NCBI GenBank assembly: GCA_900765235.1 | Contig: CAAFRK010000086.1 | Span: forward strand, 1-12,817 | Origin: an uncultured Veillonella sp. | GTDB lineage: Bacteria; Bacillota_C; Negativicutes; Veillonellales; Veillonellaceae | Direction of reading: 5' to 3' | DNA: 12,817 nt | Part shown: piece after piece, positions 7,410 to 12,817 of the stretch | Layout of the letters: the number at the start of each line of letters is the position of its first letter | Numbering within the stretch: position 1 is the stretch's first letter | Notes under the pieces: generated by a model | Database searches by the model: none | Told to the model about the DNA's origin: nothing | What the model saw: only the letters and a program-made list of their open reading frames with translations | Program-made: the position numbers and the translations under genes

Positions 7410-8751
7410 TAGCTTGTCAGAAAAACTGCAAGAAGCCTTTCAATCCTTGAAGGGGAAGGGCAAAATTACTGAAGATGATGTCAATCTTGCGTTGCGTCAA
7501 GTGCGTACTGCATTACTAGAAGCAGACGTTAACTTTATGGTTGCGAAGGACTTCGTTAAGTCCATTAAGGAAAAGGCCCTTGGTGAAGAGGTGTTCGGTT
7601 CCTTGAATCCAGCACAAACGGTTATTAAAATCGTAAATGACGAGTTAACGGCGTTATTGGGCGGTACACAAAGTCGTATCATGATTTCCAGTAAGCCACC
7701 AACAATTATTATGCTCGTTGGTTTACAAGGTGCTGGTAAAACTACTACAGCTGGTAAATTGGCAGTATACCTTCGCAAACAAGGTAAACATCCAATGCTC
7801 GTAGCGGCCGACGTATATCGTCCAGCTGCGATTACTCAATTGCAAGTTGTAGGTAAGCAAATCGATATCCCAGTATTTGCTGATGAAACACCTAGTGCCA
7901 ATCCAGTAGACATTGCACGCCGCGCTGTAGAGCAAAGCACGCATATGTTGAAAGATGTTGTTATCATCGATACAGCTGGTCGCTTGGCTATAGACGAAGT
8001 CCTTATGGATGAGTTATCCAACATTAAAGCCGCTGTTCGACCTCATGAAATTCTACTCGTTGTAGACTCCATGATCGGTCAAGATGCGGTAACAACGGCA
8101 CAAACGTTTAATGAAAAATTAGGCGTTGACGGTGTTATCCTCACTAAACTCGATGGTGATGCGCGCGGTGGTGCTGCATTATCCATCAAAGCTGTAACAG
8201 GCTTGCCAATTAAGTTCACTGGTGTGAGCGAAAAAATGGATGGTTTCGATGTATTCTATCCAGACCGTATGGCTTCTCGTATCCTCGACTTGGGCGACTT
8301 TAAAACATTGATTGAAAATGTACAAGGCGCTATCGATGAAGAAGAAGCTCGTGAAATGGCTAAGAAAATGGCGAAAAACAATTTCACCTTGGATGACTTC
8401 TTGAAACAGATGAACCAAGTAAGAAAGTTAGGGCCATTACAAAATATTATTGGTATGTTGCCAGGCATGGGACAAATTAAGGATCAATTGAAAGACCTTG
8501 ATTTGAACAGTAAAGAGGTGCGCCGTATTGAGGCTATCATTACATCCATGACGGCAGCAGAGCGAGAAAATCCAAGTATTCTTAATGGTTCTCGCCGCAA
8601 GCGTATTGCATTAGGTTCCGGTACTCAGGTACAAGATGTAAATCGCTTGTTGAAACAATTTGAAGAAGCGCGGAAGATGATGAAGCGCATGCAAGGTTTA
8701 CGTGGCGGTAAGGGCGGCTTCCCTGGAATGCCTAAATTACCGTTTATGTAA
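7399..8751 (+). CDS. ffh: Signal recognition particle GTPase Ffh
   Basis: The protein subunit of the signal recognition particle; it binds signal sequences emerging from ribosomes and, with 4.5S/SRP RNA and FtsY, delivers them to the Sec or YidC machinery at the membrane. Its 450 residues show the N-domain helices (1-90), the G-domain with P-loop GLQGAGKT (108-115), DVYRPAA (138-144), DTAGR (191-195) and TKLDG (249-253) with DARGG, and a Met-rich M-domain from about 310 including LPGMG, the RNA-binding stretch (SRRKRIALGSG) and a MMKRMQ-rich tail. All GTPase motifs are intact. The ATG has TGGAGGG upstream inside ylxM. Length and motifs are normal, so it is certainly functional. Confidence 0.98.
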   Translation: MAFDSLSEKLQEAFQSLKGKGKITEDDVNLALRQVRTALLEADVNFMVAKDFVKSIKEKALGEEVFGSLNPAQTVIKIVNDELTALLGGTQSRIMISSKPPTIIMLVGLQGAGKTTTAGKLAVYLRKQGKHPMLVAADVYRPAAITQLQVVGKQIDIPVFADETPSANPVDIARRAVEQSTHMLKDVVIIDTAGRLAIDEVLMDELSNIKAAVRPHEILLVVDSMIGQDAVTTAQTFNEKLGVDGVILTKLDGDARGGAALSIKAVTGLPIKFTGVSEKMDGFDVFYPDRMASRILDLGDFKTLIENVQGAIDEEEAREMAKKMAKNNFTLDDFLKQMNQVRKLGPLQNIIGMLPGMGQIKDQLKDLDLNSKEVRRIEAIITSMTAAERENPSILNGSRRKRIALGSGTQVQDVNRLLKQFEEARKMMKRMQGLRGGKGGFPGMPKLPFM

Positions 8752-8754
8752 TAC

Positions 8755-8785
8755 ATGGGCAGGGGCGCTGAACCTGTCCACCCAT
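8755..8785 (+). other. Intergenic hairpin between ffh and rpsP
   Basis: GGGCAGG (8757-8763) pairs with CCTGTCC (8773-8779) around a 9-base loop, with one G-U pair. An alternative fold pairs ATGGG (8755-8759) with CCCAT (8781-8785). No T-run follows, so this is not a terminator. It lies 18 bases before the AAGGAGGTGA ribosome site of rpsP and may be a processing or stability element. Confidence 0.5.
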
Positions 8786-8810
8786 ATCAGTATAAGGAGG
8801 TGAATTTCAC

Positions 8811-9074
8811 ATGTTAAAAATTCGTTTGACTCGTTTAGGTGCTAAAAAAGCTCCTTTCTACCGTATCGTTGTTGCTGACGCACGTGCTCCACGTGAAGGT
8901 CGTCCTGTTGACACAATTGGTCAATATGATGCTACTAAACAACCAGCTATCGTTAATGTAGACGAAGAAAAAGCTTTGGCTTGGTTAGCTAAAGGTGCTC
9001 AGCCTACTGACACTGTTCGCTCCTTGTTCAAAAAACAAGGCGTTATGCAAAAATTTGCTGACGCTAAAAAGTAA
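8811..9074 (+). CDS. rpsP: Ribosomal protein bS16
   Basis: Small-subunit ribosomal protein of 87 residues, matching the usual bS16 N-terminus ([20 protein letters not shown]) and the [19 protein letters not shown] block that packs against 16S rRNA. It assists 30S assembly. The start has a very strong AAGGAGGTGA and the gene uses codons typical of highly expressed genes here (GCT, GGT, CGT, AAA). ffh precedes it and khpA follows after 18 bases, the standard Firmicute arrangement. Confidence 0.98.
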   Translation: MLKIRLTRLGAKKAPFYRIVVADARAPREGRPVDTIGQYDATKQPAIVNVDEEKALAWLAKGAQPTDTVRSLFKKQGVMQKFADAKK

Positions 9075-9092
9075 TTAATAGAGAGGCATACT

Positions 9093-9323
9093 GTGATGAT
9101 AGAATTAATTTCATTAATTGCGAAATCATTAGTGAAGCAGCCTGATGCCGTTTCTGTTACCATGGTCCAAAAGGGGAATGTTGAAGTTTACGAACTTCAT
9201 GTAGCCCCAGAGGATATGGGCAAAGTCATCGGAAAGCAAGGACGAATAGCGAAAGCGATTCGCGCTGTGGTGAAAGCGGCGGCTATTAAAGAGAACAAAA
9301 AGATATCTGTTGATATTGTCTAA
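9093..9323 (+). CDS. khpA: KhpA, KH-domain RNA-binding protein
   Basis: A 76-residue single KH domain with the diagnostic GKQG loop at 47-50 in VIGKQGRIAKAIR, as in B. subtilis YlqC and pneumococcal KhpA. KhpA binds many small RNAs and mRNAs, often as a heterodimer with KhpB (Jag/EloR), and affects cell elongation in streptococci. No khpB is in view. The start could be GTG at 9093 or the adjacent ATG at 9096; the GAGAGG site is 6 bases from the GTG and 9 from the ATG, so both are possible and differ by one residue. It sits between rpsP and ylqD. Confidence 0.93.
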   Translation: MMIELISLIAKSLVKQPDAVSVTMVQKGNVEVYELHVAPEDMGKVIGKQGRIAKAIRAVVKAAAIKENKKISVDIV

Positions 9324-9337
9324 AAGGGAGTATTCCA

Positions 9338-9745
9338 ATGGAAGAAATGACATTACGTGTCCCTGTAGCAGTAAAAGCAAAAGTAACAGAAGACTTGAAA
9401 GCGAAAATTGTATCTGATCTTGAAACTCGCCTTGATATGGTGAATAAAGATTTGGAAGCAATTGAGTTCCAAGCTCAACGTATTTTGGCTGATGCGGCTA
9501 AAGTTGATGCTACAAGTCTCACTGCTATTCGTCAACAAATCGACGAAGAAAAAAATAAACGCTTGGCTTTCAAAGAAGAAGTAACAGCTAAATTGAAAGA
9601 CGCTCAAGAATTGTCCTTAGGAACTGAAATTCCTCAAGGTACATTAGAGCAAACAGTTACCGTTAAAATCGGGGATAATTTGGATGCCATGATGGGCGCT
9701 GAAATCCTATTAGAAGACGGTAAAATCGTTGCGTTTCGTCAATAA
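9338..9745 (+). CDS. ylqD: YlqD-family protein
   Basis: Of 135 residues, the expected size for the YlqD family, whose gene lies between the KH-protein gene and rimM in many Bacilli and Clostridia. Most of the chain (about 16-92) is a charged helix with coiled-coil character, interrupted near 70; the last 40 residues form a small strand-rich tail (VTVKIGDNLDAMMGAEILLEDGKI). No enzyme motif is present and the function is unknown; the position suggests something in ribosome assembly. The ATG has AGGGAG. Its stop overlaps the rimM start (TAATG). Confidence 0.85.
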   Translation: MEEMTLRVPVAVKAKVTEDLKAKIVSDLETRLDMVNKDLEAIEFQAQRILADAAKVDATSLTAIRQQIDEEKNKRLAFKEEVTAKLKDAQELSLGTEIPQGTLEQTVTVKIGDNLDAMMGAEILLEDGKIVAFRQ

Positions 9746-10242
9746 TGAAGCATAACGATTTCATCACAATAGGTGTTATCATCGCCCCGCACGGCGTGCG
9801 GGGTGATCTTCGTATTATGCCTCAAACCGATTTTCCAGAACGGTTTATGCATATGGATGCCTGTTACATCGATGGTAAAGAATACCACGTTGCATCCGCA
9901 CGATTTCACAAACAATTTGTATTAGCATCCTTTAAGGAAATTCCTGATCGCAACACAGCTGAATTATTCGGTAAGAAAGAAATTCAAGTGCGTCGTGAAG
10001 ATTTAGTGGAATTGCCAGAAGGTCGCTATTACATCTTTGATATTATTGGTCTCGAAGTACAAGATACAAAAGGCAATGTGCTTGGCACAGTGACTGATGT
10101 ATTACAACCTGGTGCTAATGATGTATATGTGGTCTCCAAAGATGGGGAACCAGATCAATTATTTGCAGCCATTGAAGATGTTGTTAAGGACATCGACGTG
10201 GAAAATAATTTAATGATCGTAGATCCGCCTGAATGGATATAA
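9745..10242 (+). CDS. rimM: Ribosome maturation factor RimM
   Basis: Binds ribosomal protein uS19 in the 30S head and helps late 16S rRNA processing. Its 165 residues hold the N-terminal RimM barrel with the invariant PHGVRG (15-20) and a C-terminal PRC-barrel starting near GRYYIFDIIGLEV (about 92). The chain ends in PPEWI, a little different from the usual PGLL-type tail. There is no Shine-Dalgarno before the ATG: it shares one base with the ylqD stop, so translation probably restarts from ylqD. A strong GC-rich hairpin lies in the codons for residues 13-21, and a transcription terminator overlaps the last codons. Confidence 0.95.
   Translation: MKHNDFITIGVIIAPHGVRGDLRIMPQTDFPERFMHMDACYIDGKEYHVASARFHKQFVLASFKEIPDRNTAELFGKKEIQVRREDLVELPEGRYYIFDIIGLEVQDTKGNVLGTVTDVLQPGANDVYVVSKDGEPDQLFAAIEDVVKDIDVENNLMIVDPPEWI
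9781..9807 (+). other. Strong GC-rich hairpin inside rimM
   Basis: Bases 9781-9792 and 9796-9807 pair over 12 bp with a single G-U wobble around a GGC triloop; the 8-bp core CCCCGCAC/GTGCGGGG is perfect. It starts 37 bases into rimM and codes for I-A-PHGVRG-D. It uses CCG and CGG, in a gene set that elsewhere prefers CCA/CCT and CGT. No T-run follows, so it is not a terminator. Confidence 0.75.
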
Positions 10243-10262
10243 TCCTTTAGGCGGTTTTGTTT
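10225..10262 (+). terminator. Terminator overlapping the rimM 3' end
   Basis: CCGCCTGAA (10225-10233) pairs with TTTAGGCGG (10246-10254) over 9 bp, one of them a G-U wobble. It continues as GGAT/ATCC around an ATA loop, with one bulged T, and is followed by TTTTGTTTT. The rimM stop codon (10240-10242) lies inside the hairpin. It should end the ylxM-rimM transcript, though ribosomes at the stop codon could weaken it. Confidence 0.8.
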
Positions 10263-10295
10263 TATCTACATATAGGTATATTATCGTAAAAGGTA

Positions 10296-10301
10296 TATAA
10301 T
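10296..10301 (+). promoter_or_regulatory. Candidate -10 box for trmD
   Basis: TATAAT after the rimM terminator predicts a start near 10308 and a leader of about 55 bases. The -35 area (TAGGTA-like) is weak. Confidence 0.45.
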
Positions 10302-10325
10302 ATAGCTATATATAGATAATACTAA

Positions 10326-10344
10326 TGAGTTAATGTGAGTTAAT
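10326..10344 (+). repeat. Direct repeat in the trmD leader
   Basis: TGAGTTAAT occurs at 10326-10334 and again at 10336-10344, a spacing of 10 bases or about one helical turn. It lies between the candidate -10 box and the AGGGGA ribosome site. It could be a protein-binding site or chance in AT-rich DNA. Confidence 0.45.
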
Positions 10345-10362
10345 AAGTACAGGGGACGGTAT

Positions 10363-11178
10363 ATGCGTATTGATATTGTATCTTTATTTCCAGAGTTTTT
10401 TGATGCGTTTTTTAATCATTCCATCATAAAACGAGCTATCGAGGCAAAACGTCTATCTGTAGATGTAACGAATCCTCGAGATTTTAGCCATAATAAGCAT
10501 GGTCAAGTAGATGATACACCATATGGTGGTGGGGCTGGTATGCTCATGATGGCACCTCCTATTTTTGAAGCTGTAGAATCCGTTATTGCTCAATATGATA
10601 GTGATATTAATGATACTTATACCACAGATGAGATGTGTGATGAAATGAGTCTTATTGGTAATCCTAATGAAAGTATACGACGTCGTATTATCTTTATGGG
10701 ACCTACAGGACAGCCTTTCACACAGGAGAAGGCTCGTGAATTGGCTAGCTATGATCAAGTGGTCCTTATTTGTGGTCATTATGAAGGTGTAGATTATCGC
10801 GTAGAGAAACATCTTGTAGATGAAACGATTTCTATTGGTGATTATGTATTGACCGGTGGTGAGTTGCCAGCTATGGTAGTTACTGATGCAGTGGCTCGCA
10901 TGATACCTGGGGTATTAGGCGCGGCTACAGGGGCGCGAGAGGATTCTTTTTATGAGTCACTTTTAGAATGCCCACAATATACAAAACCACCAGAATTTAG
11001 AGGTTGGACTGTTCCAGATGTATTGCGTAGTGGTCATCATAAAAATATTGCTGCATGGCGTCAAAAGGAAGCACTAAAAAGAACACGATTATTACGGCCT
11101 GACTTATTAGAACGATCATTAACAAAAGAGGAAGTTAAACTGTTAAAAGAAATTGTTGCAGAAGAGTCTAGGATATGA
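10363..11178 (+). CDS. trmD: tRNA (guanine37-N1)-methyltransferase TrmD
   Basis: Transfers a methyl group from S-adenosylmethionine to N1 of G37 in tRNAs reading CNN codons, preventing +1 frameshifts. It is a SPOUT enzyme with the trefoil-knot motifs GHYEG (138-142) and SIGDYVLTGGELPA (157-170), the catalytic-type Asp194 in REDSF, and the C-terminal block PPEFRGWTVPDVLRSGHH. At 271 residues it is about 25 longer than usual because of an acidic stretch at about 78-106 (YDSDINDTYTTDEMCDEM...) between the first sub-domain and IIFMGPTGQPF, where most enzymes read SPQG. The ATG follows AGGGGA. It appears to have its own promoter and overlaps the next gene by 4 bases (ATGA). Confidence 0.97.
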   Translation: MRIDIVSLFPEFFDAFFNHSIIKRAIEAKRLSVDVTNPRDFSHNKHGQVDDTPYGGGAGMLMMAPPIFEAVESVIAQYDSDINDTYTTDEMCDEMSLIGNPNESIRRRIIFMGPTGQPFTQEKARELASYDQVVLICGHYEGVDYRVEKHLVDETISIGDYVLTGGELPAMVVTDAVARMIPGVLGAATGAREDSFYESLLECPQYTKPPEFRGWTVPDVLRSGHHKNIAAWRQKEALKRTRLLRPDLLERSLTKEEVKLLKEIVAEESRI

Positions 11179-12221
11179 AATTTAAGTGTTATGATGTTGT
11201 AGAGATTCAGGGAAAACGATATGTAGTCGGGGAGGTCATTTCTTATCAAGAGTTTATCGTTGATAAAACAATACGTTATGATCTTAATGATGAAAATTAT
11301 AAGAGAGACCTAGGTGTTTCTAAAGGGGCTCAGTCTTGGACTGAATATGGTCTTATGCCCGTTAATGGGACGGATAAAAAATGGCTTACCATTGTAAACG
11401 GTGAAAAAGAATATTGCACTTTTTCTGAAACAGTTTTACGTTCAACCCCTCCTGCAGGATATAGACTACATGATAAAGGTGTAGAACGTGTCGTAGATGT
11501 GGAGGGACAATCGAAGGCTAGAAGTGGCGACGAAGCAGATTATAAAGAATATAGATCAATTAAAAAGGATAAAACCTATGTATTCTTTATTGAGGACTGG
11601 CATGGTGGTTTGACGGATCAGGCTCAAGGTGAGCGGATTCGTTTGTCTGATGTACATCGACGGCGAGATCAGGCTGCTCAAGCAGTGAGTAAAAAGATTC
11701 GTAATGCAGCTCGCAGAAAAGAATGGACACGATTGGGTCTGAGTTGGGGAATCATTTTATTCTTTTTTGGATACTTGTTTATAGGAGATATGTCTTGGCA
11801 TGAATTGCGTGATGAAGTAGGATTCCCATATACCATGGAAGAGCGCATTAAAGATTCCTATTATTATGAACTGCAAGGTACAAAAGACGGTTTGATGGTA
11901 TATACGTCAAAGCAAGATCCAAATGCAACGGCTATCGATCTTATCGATGCTGTGTATGGCAAGGTTTATACCATTAAACAAGATACTAAGTCCCCTGAGC
12001 AGTGGATTGTCATTTATACGACTAAAGATGTATCTGTTATTAGTGTGGTCAATGGCACTACGTATGTTGAAGTGGGGAAATTAAAAAACTTGTCAGATTC
12101 GGAGGATAGGCGTATAGCGACTATTAGAAATGACAGTGAAATATTGTTACGATATGCGTATATGGTGGAGTTAAAGAATAAGCAGGGTCGTAAGACGTTA
12201 TCAAATATAATAAAAGATTGA
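11175..12221 (+). CDS. DUF4178-like membrane-anchored protein
   Basis: Of 348 residues, function unknown. The N-terminal part (about 1-90) looks like DUF4178: a start reading VVEIQGKRYVVGEVISY, then WTEYGL (55-60) and KWLTI (69-73). A very basic stretch (161-188) precedes one membrane helix at about 187-204, so the N-terminal domain should be cytoplasmic and the remaining 145 residues outside. That outer part, with NATAIDLIDAVYG and WIVIYTTKDVSVIS, faintly recalls DUF4247, which occurs near DUF4178 genes in other bacteria; this is a guess. No catalytic motif is seen. Its ATG overlaps the trmD stop and no clear Shine-Dalgarno is visible beyond AGGAT, so it is probably coupled to trmD translation. 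Confidence 0.75.
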   Translation: MKFKCYDVVEIQGKRYVVGEVISYQEFIVDKTIRYDLNDENYKRDLGVSKGAQSWTEYGLMPVNGTDKKWLTIVNGEKEYCTFSETVLRSTPPAGYRLHDKGVERVVDVEGQSKARSGDEADYKEYRSIKKDKTYVFFIEDWHGGLTDQAQGERIRLSDVHRRRDQAAQAVSKKIRNAARRKEWTRLGLSWGIILFFFGYLFIGDMSWHELRDEVGFPYTMEERIKDSYYYELQGTKDGLMVYTSKQDPNATAIDLIDAVYGKVYTIKQDTKSPEQWIVIYTTKDVSVISVVNGTTYVEVGKLKNLSDSEDRRIATIRNDSEILLRYAYMVELKNKQGRKTLSNIIKD

Positions 12222-12228
12222 TATAGTA

Positions 12229-12250
12229 TTGATTTCAGTTACGAAATCAA
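12229..12250 (+). other. Hairpin before the last gene
   Basis: TTGATTTC (12229-12236) and GAAATCAA (12243-12250) are perfect 8-base inverted repeats around AGTTAC. It ends 2 bases before the GAAGGA ribosome site of the next gene and has no T-run. An RNA element protecting the transcript or tuning translation is possible. Confidence 0.5.
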
Positions 12251-12265
12251 ACGAAGGAATATTAT

Positions 12266-12817
12266 ATGTATGAACCAAGTAAGAATACTGTTTACATAGC
12301 CATAGCCTTTACATCTATAGCAGCTCTAGTAGGCGCTTATTCGTATTGGGATGATGTTAGCTATGCCCTATGTGATGTGGTTAAACCAGAATTAAATAAT
12401 GGTGAAGTACGGCTCGTTGATGATGAAGGTAAAAGCTATACCTTGATTAATCACGGTGATGGAAAAGAAACTGCGCTCTATGATGATGCAGAAAAATCTG
12501 TTACCTTTCATCGTGATGAGAAAGGCAATATTATATGGGATGCAGGCTTAGCCAGTTTGATTCCGACTTTGGCGGTAGGATACTATGCATTTCATGGTTT
12601 TTCAGCTCCAACGGCATATATGGATGCACCTAGTATGACCTATCGCGCTACATCACCTCTTACCCCTTTTGATGCAAGTACAGGCGCTAGTAAATCTAAT
12701 AGTGCAAGAGTGGCTAGAACTATTAATGAAATGACTAGAAATCGTTACAATACTAAAACGAGTAATCGAGCACATAGAATTGGTGAAAAATATGGCTTTG
12801 GTAGTGTAGGCGCCCGA
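12266..12817 (+). CDS. Uncharacterised membrane protein, cut by window end
   Basis: An open frame of 184 codons starting at ATG 12266 and running off the right edge, preceded by GAAGGA at 7 bases. I do not recognise it. Residues 9-28 (VYIAIAFTSIAALVGAYSYW) form a membrane helix or signal anchor; 45-90 are an acidic domain (GEVRLVDDEGKSYTLINHGD...); 93-110 form a second hydrophobic segment; after that comes a Ser/Thr- and Arg-rich, low-complexity tail (for example NRYNTKTSNRAHRIGEKYGF) that continues beyond the window. It follows the DUF4178-like gene on the same strand after 44 bases and may share its transcript. Confidence 0.75.
   Translation, partial: MYEPSKNTVYIAIAFTSIAALVGAYSYWDDVSYALCDVVKPELNNGEVRLVDDEGKSYTLINHGDGKETALYDDAEKSVTFHRDEKGNIIWDAGLASLIPTLAVGYYAFHGFSAPTAYMDAPSMTYRATSPLTPFDASTGASKSNSARVARTINEMTRNRYNTKTSNRAHRIGEKYGFGSVGAR

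Noticed and set aside
1..12817. Mobile elements, CRISPR arrays, toxin-antitoxin or defence genes
   Set aside because: No transposase, integrase, spaced repeats or defence domains were found on either strand.

Overview
The window looks like an ordinary chromosomal segment of a low-GC Negativicute, most likely a Veillonella species. That is an inference from base composition, Shine-Dalgarno (SD) style and gene content; no marker gene settles the genus. I see no insertion sequence, integrase, CRISPR array, tRNA or rRNA.

Left part (1-6884) is a set of short, independently controlled units. The edge holds the end of an unidentified upstream unit and its terminator. A LysR-family regulator (minus) follows, divergent from a 62-residue basic protein of unknown function. 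Next come a YigZ/IMPACT-family protein (minus), a CopA-type Cu+ ATPase (plus), an orphan ECF-transporter S subunit (plus), and an RclA/Har-type flavoprotein disulfide reductase (minus) of the family that reduces hypothiocyanous acid. Near-perfect palindromic terminators close most of these units. The reductase and the copper pump fit an oral or mucosal lifestyle with copper and lactoperoxidase stress.

Right part (7005-12817) is the translation and protein-targeting block ylxM-ffh-rpsP-khpA-ylqD-rimM-trmD. It covers SRP targeting, small-subunit protein bS16, an RNA-binding KH protein, a 16S maturation factor and the tRNA m1G37 methyltransferase. ylxM/ffh overlap by 11 nt, ylqD/rimM by 1 nt (TAATG), and trmD/next gene by 4 nt (ATGA). 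A terminator built into the last codons of rimM, and a TATAAT box after it, suggest that trmD begins a new unit. The usual rplS does not follow trmD. Instead there are two membrane-anchored proteins, one with a DUF4178-like N-terminus, the other cut by the window end.

The most notable structural signals are these: a 12-bp GC-rich hairpin inside the start of rimM, in the codons for the PHGVRG motif, just after a start that has no SD; the rimM/trmD split; an acidic insertion in TrmD; and inverted repeats in the copA leader and in front of the last gene. I found no clearly new defence or mobile system.
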